A stretch of 64,000 bases of DNA from Melioribacter roseus (GTDB lineage Bacteria; Bacteroidota; Ignavibacteria; Ignavibacteriales; Melioribacteraceae). This document shows, one piece after another, positions 1 through 9,845 of this stretch. The position numbers and the translations under genes are program-made. Below the pieces are notes generated by a model. The model was not told the origin of the DNA, searched no databases, and was given only the letters and a program-made list of their open reading frames with translations. The first letter of the stretch is position 1, and the number at the start of each line of letters is the position of its first letter. Where the stretch lies: NCBI GenBank assembly GCA_020722005.1, contig DYLP01000001.1, positions 1-64,000 of the forward strand, in the 5' to 3' direction.

Positions 1-74
1 CTTTTATCAATTTTTAATAAACTTAATCAATTTCTAATGACAATTTTGGGTTCAAATAAATGAAAGACGCTGCC

Positions 75-1400
75 ATGTCGAAAGTGGCTTTTTATACATT
101 AGGATGTAAATTGAATTTTGCCGAAACTTCAACAATAGGAGATAAATTCCTCGACCGCGGATATGAAATAGTTGGTTTCAATGAACCGGCTGATGTCTAC
201 GTTGTAAATACCTGTTCTGTTACAGAAGGTGCTGAAAAGGAATGCAGGCAAATTGTTCGGCGTGCACTGAGAATTAATCCAGAGGCATTCGTAATTGTTA
301 CAGGATGTTATGCTCAGTTGCGTCCGGAAGAGATTGCCAAAATTGACGGTGTGGGTGCGGTGCTGGGAAGCAAGGAAAAATTTAACCTTTTTGATTACCT
401 GAAGAATTTCAAAAAAGACATCAAACCGGAAATTTATGTTTCTCCAACTGAAGAACTCGATTCTTTTTATTCTTCATATTCAACCGAAGCCGATTCAAGA
501 ACGCGGGCGTTCTTTAAGATTCAGGACGGTTGCGATTATAAGTGCTCGTTTTGTACAATACCCCTCGCCAGAGGTAGAAGCCGCAGTGCAAATCCGAAAG
601 AAGTTATTTCCGAATTTAAAAGCTTGATAGAAAACGGATATAAAGAAATAATCCTAACGGGTGTCAATGTAGGAGATTACGGAAAGAACCTCGATTATAA
701 CCTTTATAAACTTCTGACCGATTTGTTAAAGATAGATGGCAATTATCGAATAAGAATAAGTTCCATCGAACCGAATCTTTTGACAGACGAGATTATCGAG
801 TTGGTTGCTAAAGACGAAAGACTGTGTAAACATTTTCATATACCTCTGCAAAGCGGAAGCCCGAAAATTCTACGGCTTATGCAAAGAAGATATAAAGCAG
901 AAGATTATTACAGACTGATACATAAAATAGTGAATCGTATTCCTGATGCAGGTATTGGTGTGGATGTTATAGTTGGTTTCCCGGGCGAAACAGACGAGGA
1001 TTTTTTTGACACGTATAATTTTCTTAAGGATTTGCCAATTTCATATCTTCACGTCTTTACCTATTCGGAGAGACCAAACACCAAAGCTGAAAAAATGCCC
1101 GAACAGGTTGCTCATGAAATCAGAAAAAAACGTAACAACATGCTCAGAATATTGAGTGAAAAAAAGAGGAATGAATTCTATCGGAAGATGATAGGAAAAG
1201 ACCTGACGATTTTATTGGAAAGTGAAAATAATAATGGCTTTATTAAAGGATTTTCCTCAAATTACGTTCGTGTTAAAATTCCTTTTGACGAAAATTTAAT
1301 CAATCAATTTGTAAAAGTGAAAATAAAGGAGATTGATGAGAACATTGCTACGGGTGAGTATTCTTTAACAGCTAATTCATTAAAAACAAAGGCAGGTTAA
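75..1400 (+). CDS. mtaB: MtaB-type tRNA-t6A37 methylthiotransferase
   Basis: Radical SAM enzyme that adds a methylthio group to t6A at position 37 of ANN-decoding tRNAs. The N-terminus carries the TLGCKLNFAET motif that separates MtaB from MiaB and RimO. Cysteines at about 11, 47 and 78 would bind the auxiliary 4Fe-4S cluster, and CDYKCSFC at about 153-160 is the radical SAM CxxxCxxC. A TRAM-like tail follows. About 441 aa fits the family. An in-frame ATG at 60 would add five residues; I prefer 75 because family members begin just before the KVAFYTLGCKLN segment, but neither ATG has a strong SD. The next gene follows after 3 nt, so the two are probably cotranscribed. Confidence 0.93.
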   Translation: MSKVAFYTLGCKLNFAETSTIGDKFLDRGYEIVGFNEPADVYVVNTCSVTEGAEKECRQIVRRALRINPEAFVIVTGCYAQLRPEEIAKIDGVGAVLGSKEKFNLFDYLKNFKKDIKPEIYVSPTEELDSFYSSYSTEADSRTRAFFKIQDGCDYKCSFCTIPLARGRSRSANPKEVISEFKSLIENGYKEIILTGVNVGDYGKNLDYNLYKLLTDLLKIDGNYRIRISSIEPNLLTDEIIELVAKDERLCKHFHIPLQSGSPKILRLMQRRYKAEDYYRLIHKIVNRIPDAGIGVDVIVGFPGETDEDFFDTYNFLKDLPISYLHVFTYSERPNTKAEKMPEQVAHEIRKKRNNMLRILSEKKRNEFYRKMIGKDLTILLESENNNGFIKGFSSNYVRVKIPFDENLINQFVKVKIKEIDENIATGEYSLTANSLKTKAG

Positions 1401-1403
1401 AAA

Positions 1404-2132
1404 ATGAAAAGAATATTTTTGTTTCTAATGTTCTCGTCAATAATTGTAGCGCAATCTTCGGGTGCCCTACTTGAAATTAAATATTTTGGTAAAAATCAAT
1501 CCTTTGAAACGCAAAATTACAACCCGCTTACGAACAATGCCGTGCGGTCTAAAAAGAGTGCTGGATTGGCAATCCTTTATTCGATGATTTTGCCAGGTAT
1601 GGGCGAACTCTATGCCGGAGATTACGGCAGTGGTATCTATTTTACTGCAGCGGATGCGGCTCTCTGGGGTGTTTATGCTGGTTACTCTATTTACGGCAAA
1701 TGGAAAGAAGACGATTACAAAGCTTTTGCCGTTACAAACGGAGGAATTACCACGGATGGAAAAGATGATAGTTATTATGCATCGATTGGAATTTATATGA
1801 ATATAGAAGAATATAACAGGATACAGGAATTGAACCGCAGTTTTGCATTTGTTTATAATACAGATACACATTACTGGAAATGGAATAATAACGAAGACAG
1901 ACGTAAATATAGGGAATTATGGAAGTCGAGTGAACAAGCGTATAATAACCTTCGATTTGCTGTGGGAGCACTGATTCTCAATCGTATTATAAGCGCAATA
2001 AATGCTGTACGTCTTGTGGCAATTCATAACAGAAATTTGAATGAATCAATCGGCTGGAACATTTCCTTTGAAGTTGTCAACAATTCCAATCTACCTTCCA
2101 CACTTAAATTAAACTTGGTGAAGAGCTTTTAA
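1404..2132 (+). CDS. Secreted/membrane protein, DUF5683-like
   Basis: A 242-residue protein with an N-terminal signal peptide (MKRIFLFLMFSSIIVAQ). Around residues 52-85 it has KSAGLAILYSMILPGMGELYAGDY followed by a hydrophobic segment; that layout resembles the DUF5683 family common in Bacteroidota (a PG-G-LY-turn between two membrane stretches). The C-terminal half is rich in Y, N and R and contains another hydrophobic stretch near 185-205. It sits 3 nt after mtaB and ends at a clear terminator, so it is the last gene of that unit. The function is unknown. The family assignment rests on motif shape only. Confidence 0.72.
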   Translation: MKRIFLFLMFSSIIVAQSSGALLEIKYFGKNQSFETQNYNPLTNNAVRSKKSAGLAILYSMILPGMGELYAGDYGSGIYFTAADAALWGVYAGYSIYGKWKEDDYKAFAVTNGGITTDGKDDSYYASIGIYMNIEEYNRIQELNRSFAFVYNTDTHYWKWNNNEDRRKYRELWKSSEQAYNNLRFAVGALILNRIISAINAVRLVAIHNRNLNESIGWNISFEVVNNSNLPSTLKLNLVKSF

Positions 2133-2141
2133 ATAAAAAAA

Positions 2142-2168
2142 GAGGCGGAATTAAATCCGCCTCCTTTT
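2142..2168. terminator. Bidirectional intrinsic terminator
   Basis: Perfect 8-bp stem gaggcgga/tccgcctc (2142-2149 with 2156-2163) with a 6-nt loop. It has an A-run before it and TTTTA after it, so it can stop transcription from both convergent genes. Confidence 0.88.
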
Positions 2169-2175
2169 ATAATAA

Positions 2176-3405
2176 TTATTGAAGATTGGGATTTCTTACT
2201 CTTTCGTTCTCCGTAATAGGCAGGTATTGCCATTTGCCAGGCAGATGGAAGATATTAAATCTTCTCTGGTCGGGAAGCCTCATTCCCTGGCAGAAAAGTT
2301 CTTTGTCCCTTTCTTCTACAATCGATGGCGAAGTAGAATCGAGACTGACTGTAGTAATTGTTGAAACCGAATGCGACTCCCTTACTTCGTTGACAAGAGC
2401 AACTGCATCGCCGGACATTGCGCCTCTCAAAATTAACTCAGCTTTCATCAAATTATTTTCCTGCCATGTCATGACCGGGATGCTCGATACCAGACCGGTT
2501 ACATCCAATTTGTATTTGTATTGATAATAATAAGTTACTCCATCGCCACCTTTACGAGTTTTCAATTGAATACGTCCTGCTTCGGTGGGGTCCTGATTTA
2601 TATATTCCGGGAAACGAAAATCCACTACAAACTGGGAACGTAATTCGCCAGCCTGTACTCTGTAGTTGTTGTCGCTAAGTGTACTGTATTTGGCTTCGAG
2701 AGGAAAATCGCCGTTTATCAGTCCCTGTTGTGCATATGTTGCTGCATTTGCGTAATCGCCTTTGAAAAGATAGCAGCGTGCAATTAAAGAGTTCACAAGA
2801 CGAGTTTCGTAATCTCCCGGTGCGTAAGTTAAAGCTGTTTTAAACCTTTCGATTGCCAGGTCATACATCTGATTCGAAGGTATGAACGGTCCGACATTGA
2901 TTACTCCACCACCTTGTGTTTCTGTTAAACCGAAGTAAGTAGCAAGATAATATCTTGCGATTCCGCCGTACAAATAAGCATTGAAATAGCCTTCCTTTTG
3001 CAAATCAGTATCTTCAAATGTAATTTTATCCAAGCGAGCTATAAGAGTATCGGCGTATTTACGGAATCTTTGCAATGGATTAAAAGCATTATCGATCGAA
3101 TTATTATCCAGAAGAATCTCACCAATGTCAATTTGTTCATAGGTGGGATAAGTGGCATTTGGAACGTTCCTTGTAAAGAAAAGCTGATCCGAAAGTCCAT
3201 CGGCAGCTATGAATAAATCATCTGTAGCAAGAGCAAATTCGTCTTGAATACCGATAATGAGAAATTGGACTTCGGATTCTTGAGTTAGCACCTCGTCCTT
3301 AACTGCATCGACAAGGGGATCGACGTTCGATACATAATCTTCGCATGATAAAAATAGAACTGACATTACGAAGAAAAGTAACAATGATATATATTTTCTT
3401 TTCAT
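2176..3405 (-). CDS. SusD/RagB-family outer-membrane lipoprotein
   Basis: Surface glycan- or peptide-binding partner of a SusC-type transporter. The signal peptide ends in a lipobox with the lipidated Cys at residue 21 (LFLSC). The middle has the helical TPR-like pattern of SusD (runs such as RCYLFKGDYANAATYAQQGL), and the C-terminus has the hallmark RRFNIFHL...PITENERVRNPNL, matching the SusD ending that requires proper folding. At 409 aa it is on the short side. It lies 16 nt downstream of the susC homologue on the same strand, so the two form one operon that stops at the shared terminator. No glycosidases or sulfatases sit nearby, so the substrate cannot be guessed. Confidence 0.9.
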   Translation of the reverse strand: MKRKYISLLLFFVMSVLFLSCEDYVSNVDPLVDAVKDEVLTQESEVQFLIIGIQDEFALATDDLFIAADGLSDQLFFTRNVPNATYPTYEQIDIGEILLDNNSIDNAFNPLQRFRKYADTLIARLDKITFEDTDLQKEGYFNAYLYGGIARYYLATYFGLTETQGGGVINVGPFIPSNQMYDLAIERFKTALTYAPGDYETRLVNSLIARCYLFKGDYANAATYAQQGLINGDFPLEAKYSTLSDNNYRVQAGELRSQFVVDFRFPEYINQDPTEAGRIQLKTRKGGDGVTYYYQYKYKLDVTGLVSSIPVMTWQENNLMKAELILRGAMSGDAVALVNEVRESHSVSTITTVSLDSTSPSIVEERDKELFCQGMRLPDQRRFNIFHLPGKWQYLPITENERVRNPNLQ

Positions 3406-3421
3406 ATTAAATTCTCCCTTT

Positions 3422-6313
3422 TTATAATCCGAGTTGTACCCAGAATGTATAAGTTCTTGGATTTTGCAATGTCAGGAAGTCGCTGCCTCGACTTAGACTT
3501 CTACCGCCGTCAAAATTCAGTTCATAATCGGCACCGCTGTATTTAGTCAGTTTAAGAAGGTTACGTACTGAAAATCCTACCACAACTTTCTGGAGGTAAG
3601 AAGAGGTTTGCAGGTACTGACTAAACAATTCAGTGAAGTCATAACTCAAACTTACTTCTCTGACGGTAAAATAATCTGCATCTTCTATAAAGTTGCCGTC
3701 GTAACCAATGTAAAGTTTGGCATACTGCTCTGCAGCAGCTTTATATTCGGGAGAACCAACTTCAAGGGGAGTTACTTCGCTGTGAGATGAGGAAAGTCCT
3801 AACTTAGCTCTTAAAATGTTATATTCAGTATCATTGCCAAACTGAATTGCGAACTGTCTGGTAAGGTTATAAACCTTGTTATTTAGTCCCCATTCTGCTA
3901 AGGCATATAAATTAAAATTCTTCAAGAAACGGAAATTAAAGCTGATTGAGCCGGTATGGTCGGGAATCGGATTACCTAGGTCTACGCGACCGTCTGAAAC
4001 CTGGGGACCTAAATATTTACCACTTTCATCAAAACGAGCTCCGATTGTTTTAAAAGTATAGAATTCATGCTTTTTCATGCCTTCTTTAATATAATTCACA
4101 TCAAATCCGTCGGGAATTTCCTGACCGCCCATGTCAGTTACTTCGTTGGTCTGATAATTCCAGATTATATTTACATCCAGGTTATAATCTCTTCCTTTAA
4201 TCGGATTTATTTGTAATAACGTTTCAAATCCATGATTCTTCATAGCGCCTATATTAAACGGCACTGTGCTGGCAGTAAGTCCGGAAGAAGGTGGATTAGT
4301 TTTATAAATTATTGAATTATTGGCGTTGCCATTATAGTAAGTAAATTCTAACGCAAACATGTTTAAGAATTCTGTATCAAAACCGACTTCAAATTCTTTT
4401 ATTCTTTCAGGTTCAATGCTTGCATTACCAATCGAATTCAAAATGCCACCTATGCCTGCTCCGCCGTTATATGCTTGCCAGAGTAGCGGGATAGCATCAT
4501 TTGTGCCGGGGAGTTGTCCACTTTCTCCGTAAGCAGCTCTTAGTTTAAATAAACTGAAGAATTCTGGGAAGAAGTCATATTTATCCATTCGTACGGCAAG
4601 ACTTACTTTAGGATATGTAATCGAAGGAGCATTTTCTCCAATTGTACTTGCATAATCTCTTCGAATAGCAAGGGTTAAAAAGTACTGGTCCTGGAAAGAG
4701 AAATTATTATCGATATAAATACCTGCCTGGCGGAGATGGCTAAATCCTTCGTTGTATTCGTTGATAGTCAAACCAGAACCGATATTCATAATGTATTGAC
4801 TTCCGAAATTTTCGGCTTGCATAAAATTTGTTGTTAGTTTTCGGTCGAGGATTTGAGCACCGATTACAGAAGAGCCTCTCAGGTCGTTTGTAATATTATA
4901 ATTATAACGTGCATTTAAATCGTACGTAAATTGTCTATTGTGCCTGTTATAAATACTTTTCTGCCCTTTATTAATTGTAGAATAATTGCCTGTAACAGGG
5001 AATATCTGATCCTGACGCCAATCGTCGTCGTCAATGCCGACTCCAGCATTTAATTCAAGATTTTCAATCGGTTTCCAGGTGATTTTAAAAGAACCAAGAT
5101 ATTGATTGTTTTTATTGAGATCTTTTATACTGGCAACTGAAGTGCTGTCTGTGAAGTACCAGAGACGCAGTAAAGTATTGCCGAGCCATCCGTAAATATT
5201 ATTATCATTATTCGGTCTCTGAATGTCGTTAAATATGAAAGCTGAATTTAATTGAAATGTTAAATTTTCAGTCGGGTAAGCTGAAAGATTTAACCTTACT
5301 GAAGACCTATCCATCGAGGAGTTAGGGAGTATACCATTTTCAAGACGATTCTCATAAGAAGCATAATAACGAAGAGCGCCCGTGCCGCCTGAGAAATTAA
5401 CATAATGGTTTCTTATTAAACCGTCCTGATAAATTCCGTTTGCGCCGTCAGCGCTTTCGAAACGATCTTTTTTGTATTTGTATGCCTGAGTGTTATATCC
5501 GTAGTCATATTTGTAAGTAATCGAGTAAGGTCTAAGTCCTGCTCCTAATTTACCAGATTTTGTTGTAATTAACACAACACCGTTAGAACCGTCAGTACCA
5601 TACATTGCAGCTGCGGCAGGACCTTTGAGTACTTCAATATTTTCGATATCTTGAACGTTCAAATTGGCAAGGATACTCGAACCCTGTCCACCTACGCCAT
5701 AGCCTTCAATTTCTGCATCTTCTACACGTATACCATCGATATAAATTACAGGTTGTTCATCGCCATTCAATCCGCCACCACCTCTTACAAAGAAACGGAA
5801 TCCGCTGCCGACATTTCCAGATGAGGGTGCCACCTGAACGCCGGAAATTTTTCCGGATACCAATTGTGATAGCCCCTGATAACTTTGAATTTCTGCTAAT
5901 TGAGCAGCCGGAACACGGGCTACAGAAACTTCTGCAACTGCTTTGGAAGTTTTGGAAGCTATGCCGGTAACTACTATTGTTTCACTTTCAAATACGTCCT
6001 CTTTCAATTCGAAATCCTGTTGAATGGAATTGCCGGTAAGTGTTAATGTCACGCTTTTAGATTTATAACCGACATAAGTAACATTTAACACTACTTGCTG
6101 TCCTTTAGCGATATCTTTTGAAAGTTCAATTACATATTTCCCTGCCATATCGGTTGCAGCTCCTGCATTCATAGCAGGGATATAGACATTTGCACCGATT
6201 AACGGTTCCCCGTATGTATCGGTTACCGTTCCCATTATTCTAAATGTGTTTTGTGCCATCAGACTAAAGGGAAGCAAAAGAATTAATAATAGAAGTGGTA
6301 TCTTCTTTTTCAT
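3422..6313 (-). CDS. SusC/RagA TonB-linked outer-membrane transporter
   Basis: TonB-dependent import channel paired with the SusD lipoprotein. After a signal peptide ending in LMAQ comes a carboxypeptidase-D regulatory-like domain (about 24-110), then a plug with the SusC signature (VFFVRGGGGLNG-type motif and EVLKGPAAAAMYGTDGSNGVV near 180-255), then a long beta-barrel ending in an aromatic-rich strand (FWVQLGL). A reading frame could begin six bases earlier at a GTG, but AGGGG lies 5 nt before the ATG at 6313 and directly abuts the GTG, so ATG is the start (963 aa). It is divergent from truA across a 183-bp gap. Confidence 0.93.
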   Translation of the reverse strand: MKKKIPLLLLILLLPFSLMAQNTFRIMGTVTDTYGEPLIGANVYIPAMNAGAATDMAGKYVIELSKDIAKGQQVVLNVTYVGYKSKSVTLTLTGNSIQQDFELKEDVFESETIVVTGIASKTSKAVAEVSVARVPAAQLAEIQSYQGLSQLVSGKISGVQVAPSSGNVGSGFRFFVRGGGGLNGDEQPVIYIDGIRVEDAEIEGYGVGGQGSSILANLNVQDIENIEVLKGPAAAAMYGTDGSNGVVLITTKSGKLGAGLRPYSITYKYDYGYNTQAYKYKKDRFESADGANGIYQDGLIRNHYVNFSGGTGALRYYASYENRLENGILPNSSMDRSSVRLNLSAYPTENLTFQLNSAFIFNDIQRPNNDNNIYGWLGNTLLRLWYFTDSTSVASIKDLNKNNQYLGSFKITWKPIENLELNAGVGIDDDDWRQDQIFPVTGNYSTINKGQKSIYNRHNRQFTYDLNARYNYNITNDLRGSSVIGAQILDRKLTTNFMQAENFGSQYIMNIGSGLTINEYNEGFSHLRQAGIYIDNNFSFQDQYFLTLAIRRDYASTIGENAPSITYPKVSLAVRMDKYDFFPEFFSLFKLRAAYGESGQLPGTNDAIPLLWQAYNGGAGIGGILNSIGNASIEPERIKEFEVGFDTEFLNMFALEFTYYNGNANNSIIYKTNPPSSGLTASTVPFNIGAMKNHGFETLLQINPIKGRDYNLDVNIIWNYQTNEVTDMGGQEIPDGFDVNYIKEGMKKHEFYTFKTIGARFDESGKYLGPQVSDGRVDLGNPIPDHTGSISFNFRFLKNFNLYALAEWGLNNKVYNLTRQFAIQFGNDTEYNILRAKLGLSSSHSEVTPLEVGSPEYKAAAEQYAKLYIGYDGNFIEDADYFTVREVSLSYDFTELFSQYLQTSSYLQKVVVGFSVRNLLKLTKYSGADYELNFDGGRSLSRGSDFLTLQNPRTYTFWVQLGL

Positions 6314-6496
6314 ACTCACCCCTTAATTTGTTTATGAATATATTTATTTATTATGTTGAGCTGTAAATTAAATTTTTACCGCCCGCCCAATTTTTATGCA
6401 AATTAGCTTTATTAACTAAAAGATGCAACAAGAAAGTATTAGTATATAAATTTCATTTAATGTAATTTTGAAATGCATTGATTTCGTCAAGGAATA

Positions 6497-7231
6497 ATGT
6501 ATAATTATAAACTTACTATTCAATACGACGGTACTAATTATTTTGGCTGGCAAATTCAGAGTAATAAAATTTCTGTACAGCAAAAGATTATTGAAGCCAT
6601 TGAGATTATTTTGAAAGAAAAAGTTAATCTAATTGGGTCAGGAAGGACAGATACAGGAGTACATGCTCTGGGACAAGTTGCAAATTTTAGATATAAAAAT
6701 GAAATTGATACGAATAAATTTATCTATTCTTTGAATTCTCTTTTGCCCGAAGATATAGCAATTAAAAAAATTGAACAGGTGGATGAAAAATTCCATTCAA
6801 GATACGATGCAAAGGAGCGGAAGTATATTTATTTATTCACTCATATAAAATCTCCTTTTTATTTGAGATATTCGTATTTATATCCGCCTTTAAGAAAAAT
6901 TGATATAAACATTCTTAATGAATTAAGCGAAGTGTTTTTAGGGAAAAAAGATTTTACTTCGTTTTGCAAAGCCAGGTCTTCTGTAAAAAACAAAATTTGT
7001 GAGGTAAGAGAAATTAAATGGCTCAGAAAAACAGACCTTACAGTTTTTACCATTACAGCCGACAGATTTTTACACGGTATGGTACGTTCTATTGCCGGCA
7101 CATTGTTGAAAGCAGCTATTAATAATTATAGTATTGAATACCTAAAAAAAATATTGGAAGAAAAGGATAGAACTGCTGCAGGCGAAGCTTTGCCTGCGAA
7201 AGGTTTATTTTTATATAAAGTGAGGTACTAA
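6497..7231 (+). CDS. truA: tRNA pseudouridine(38-40) synthase TruA
   Basis: Converts uridines 38-40 of the tRNA anticodon arm to pseudouridine. The catalytic aspartate is D52 in GSGRTDTGVHALGQ, followed by the conserved RYDAKERKYIY and FLHGMVRSIAGTL segments. The 244-residue length is normal. AAGGA lies 5 nt before the ATG. Its stop codon overlaps the ATG of the following reductase by one base (TAATG), so the two are translationally coupled. Confidence 0.96.
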   Translation: MYNYKLTIQYDGTNYFGWQIQSNKISVQQKIIEAIEIILKEKVNLIGSGRTDTGVHALGQVANFRYKNEIDTNKFIYSLNSLLPEDIAIKKIEQVDEKFHSRYDAKERKYIYLFTHIKSPFYLRYSYLYPPLRKIDINILNELSEVFLGKKDFTSFCKARSSVKNKICEVREIKWLRKTDLTVFTITADRFLHGMVRSIAGTLLKAAINNYSIEYLKKILEEKDRTAAGEALPAKGLFLYKVRY

Positions 7232-7980
7232 TGATCAACTTAAAAAATAAAGTGGCTATAATAACAGGCGGTTCACGCGGAATAGGCGAAGCCTGTGTCA
7301 AATATTTTACGCAGGCAAGCGGTAGAGTGGCTTTTACATATAAAAATTCAGTCGACCGTGCAAAAAAATTAGAGTCGGAACTCCATGGGAAAGTAAAAGC
7401 TTATCGTGTGGATATGGAATCGGAAAAGGAAATATTCCAGATGGTCGAGCAGACGGCTGAAGATTTTGGGGGAATTGACCTCCTTGTTCACAATGCAGGT
7501 ATCTGGAACGATGGTACGATTGACCGGTTAACTCTCGATAAATGGAACGAAATTATTCGGATTAATCTTACATCTGCTTTTTTATTTACAAAAGCTGTTT
7601 TACCGTATATGAAAAAAAATAACTCCGGAAGAATAATATTAATTTCTTCTACGGCAGGGCAACGCGGCGAAGCGTACCATTCCCATTACGCTGCCACAAA
7701 AGGCGGTATGATCTCCTTTACAAAATCGTTAGCCGTTGAATTGGCAAGGTTTAACATTACAGTTAATTCTGTAGCTCCCGGCTGGGTCGATACGGAGATG
7801 AATAATGAAGTTTTTGCCGACGAAAAATATAAGCAGGAAATAATTAATACTATTCCTCTCGGCAAAATTGCCACTGCGGAAGATATAGCCGGACCGGTTT
7901 TATTTCTTGCTTCGGATTTGGCGGGACACATTAACGGCGAAATCCTGAATGTCAACGGCGGAAGCGTGCTCTGCGGATAA
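7231..7980 (+). CDS. SDR oxidoreductase, FabG-like
   Basis: Classical short-chain dehydrogenase/reductase. The Rossmann dinucleotide-binding glycine motif is TGGSRGIGEA (12-21), NAG lies at 88-90, the catalytic triad appears as S140, Y153 and K157, and the C-terminal GGSVLCG matches the FabG family. Likely an NADPH-dependent 3-oxoacyl-ACP reductase or a related carbonyl reductase. No acyl carrier protein or fab genes are nearby, so a fatty acid role is not supported by context. It is coupled to truA by a one-base overlap. Confidence 0.88.
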   Translation: MINLKNKVAIITGGSRGIGEACVKYFTQASGRVAFTYKNSVDRAKKLESELHGKVKAYRVDMESEKEIFQMVEQTAEDFGGIDLLVHNAGIWNDGTIDRLTLDKWNEIIRINLTSAFLFTKAVLPYMKKNNSGRIILISSTAGQRGEAYHSHYAATKGGMISFTKSLAVELARFNITVNSVAPGWVDTEMNNEVFADEKYKQEIINTIPLGKIATAEDIAGPVLFLASDLAGHINGEILNVNGGSVLCG

Positions 7981-7996
7981 CCGGAAAGGAATTTTT

Positions 7997-8446
7997 ATGG
8001 AAACCGTTCATCCACTTATTGTTCACTTTCCGATTGTATTGTATTCTATCTATTTTGTTGTCGATGTTACAGGTATTATTGCCGGTAAAAAGAATATGAG
8101 TAAATTGGCGCTTATTTTTTTGTCGTCGGTTATTGTTTTTTCAATAGCAGCCGTGTTAACTGGTAATATGGAAGCTCAGGAGATAAATCAAAAAATAATT
8201 CAAAATTCTGGATTACAACAAACTATAAACCGTCACGAGCTCTATGCTTCGCTCTTCGTATGGCTTTGCTCAGCACTTCTTTTTTATCGATTTTATACAA
8301 TTAAGAGAAACAAAAACCTGCTTCATCATAATTTATTTATTCTTTTTTTTGCTATTATTGGTTTTGTATTAATATTAACTACTGCATATTACGGCGGTAA
8401 ATTGGTTTATGAATTCGGAGTCGGAACCAAATTATTTGGTGTGTGA
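7997..8446 (+). CDS. DUF2231 integral membrane protein
   Basis: Four predicted transmembrane segments in 149 residues and the opening METVHPLIVHFPIVLY, which is the diagnostic HPxxVHFPI motif of DUF2231 (function unknown; some members lie near haem or copper proteins). The frame is open further upstream inside the reductase gene, but the ATG at 7997 has AAAGGA 6 nt ahead and gives the family's usual start. The following gene begins on the base right after its stop codon. Confidence 0.85.
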   Translation: METVHPLIVHFPIVLYSIYFVVDVTGIIAGKKNMSKLALIFLSSVIVFSIAAVLTGNMEAQEINQKIIQNSGLQQTINRHELYASLFVWLCSALLFYRFYTIKRNKNLLHHNLFILFFAIIGFVLILTTAYYGGKLVYEFGVGTKLFGV

Positions 8447-9037
8447 ATGAAGAAATACATTGTGTTAATATTATTATTTTTTTCAATAACAAATAATGCA
8501 CAAACGGCGAGTTTTGGCGAAGCTAAGGGTTTGTTTATGTCGTTAGGGGTTGGTCCGAAGTTCCCACTTGGTAATTTTTCCGATAAGAATAACATTGGAG
8601 TAGGAGCGGAAACTTCGCTCCTCTATACAGATAATTTGTTGATTCCATTCTTTTTTTATTCAACTCTTGGATATCAACATTATCCGGGCAAACAAACGCT
8701 CTACAAGAAGACGGATTATGCATCTTATTCGAGTAATATGATTTTTTTGGCGGCTGGAATAAGATATTATTTCCCCCCACTTGTAGAAAATGTTGCCTTG
8801 TTAATGCCGCTGGTGGATGCAGGCATTCAATATTCATATTTTGAAAATTCTCATATTTTTAAGGAAGAAAAAAACAAGCAGAATTTCACCGAAGGTAAAT
8901 CGAAATTTGGACTTCAGATTGGCGGAGGATTTTCGATGTTTATTCTCGATGTAATGGTTTATTATAATTATTTGCCTGACAATCAGTATCTTTCGTTTGT
9001 TTTTAAAGCTACGATCCCAATATTTGTTAAAATTTAG
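8447..9037 (+). CDS. Putative outer-membrane beta-barrel protein
   Basis: Signal peptide (MKKYIVLILLFFSITNNAQ) followed by about 175 residues of alternating hydrophobic/polar strands rich in G, Y and F (for example GLFMSLGVGPKFPLGNF and FGLQIGGGFSMFILDVMVYYNY). This is typical of small OmpW/porin-like eight-stranded barrels. No enzymatic motif is seen. Its ATG directly follows the TGA of the DUF2231 gene, so translation is coupled. Specific function unknown. Confidence 0.7.
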   Translation: MKKYIVLILLFFSITNNAQTASFGEAKGLFMSLGVGPKFPLGNFSDKNNIGVGAETSLLYTDNLLIPFFFYSTLGYQHYPGKQTLYKKTDYASYSSNMIFLAAGIRYYFPPLVENVALLMPLVDAGIQYSYFENSHIFKEEKNKQNFTEGKSKFGLQIGGGFSMFILDVMVYYNYLPDNQYLSFVFKATIPIFVKI

Positions 9038-9048
9038 AGGATAAAAAA

Positions 9049-9828
9049 ATGGAGTTAGAAAACATAATTTTCCACAAAGAAGAGAAAATAGGAATCGTGA
9101 AAATTAACCGACCCGATAAGCTGAATGCATTAAATACCGGGACACTCGATGAGCTGCGTAAGGTTTTCAACATGATTGAAGTAGATTCGTCTATTGCAGT
9201 GGTCATAATTACGGGTTCGGGCGACAAAGCCTTCGTAGCAGGAGCCGATATAACAGAAATAAATAAATTAAACAAAGAAGAAGCCGAAGCGTTTTCAAGG
9301 AAAGGTCAGGACATTTTTAATTATATAGAAAATTTTGATAAGCCTGTTATCGCTGCAGTAAATGGATATGCGCTCGGTGGCGGATGCGAACTTGCAATGG
9401 CTTGCCATATCAGAATCGCTTCGGAAAATGCGCGATTCGGGCAACCGGAAATCAATCTCGGAATAATTCCCGGATACGGAGGCACGGTGCGATTACGAGA
9501 AATTGCAGGCAAATCAAAAGCACTCGAAATGATTTTAACTGGAGATATGATCGATGCACAAGAAGCATACAGAATCGGACTTGTAAACAAAGTAACTCCA
9601 CACGGGGAATTACTTGAAGCAGCAAAGAAGTTGAGCGAAAAAATCGCTTCTAAAAGTAGCCTGATAGTTAAATATGCTCTTGAATCTGTTAGTACGAATT
9701 CGACTCTACGCAAGGAAGAAATGGAAAATGAAAGCCGTCTTTTTGCGCTTTGTACAGGAACTGAAGATTTTAAGGAAGGAACTTCCGCATTTATTGAAAA
9801 AAGGAAAGCGCAATTTAAAAACAAATAA
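9049..9828 (+). CDS. Enoyl-CoA hydratase/crotonase
   Basis: Hydrates 2-enoyl-CoA to 3-hydroxyacyl-CoA in fatty acid oxidation or butyrate-type metabolism. Both catalytic glutamates are present: E114 in GGGCELAMACH and E134 in FGQPEINLGIIPGYGGT. The oxyanion-hole segment AFVAGADI lies at 61-68. The 259-residue length is typical of Crt/EchA. It has an SD-like AGAGG ahead and sits in a run of plus-strand genes without other beta-oxidation enzymes nearby, so the exact substrate is open. Confidence 0.93.
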   Translation: MELENIIFHKEEKIGIVKINRPDKLNALNTGTLDELRKVFNMIEVDSSIAVVIITGSGDKAFVAGADITEINKLNKEEAEAFSRKGQDIFNYIENFDKPVIAAVNGYALGGGCELAMACHIRIASENARFGQPEINLGIIPGYGGTVRLREIAGKSKALEMILTGDMIDAQEAYRIGLVNKVTPHGELLEAAKKLSEKIASKSSLIVKYALESVSTNSTLRKEEMENESRLFALCTGTEDFKEGTSAFIEKRKAQFKNK

Positions 9829-9845
9829 GACTTACCATTTAATAC

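Noticed and set aside
6314-6319. GTG start for the SusC gene
   Set aside because: The SD AGGGG directly abuts the GTG; the ATG six bases later has the right spacing.
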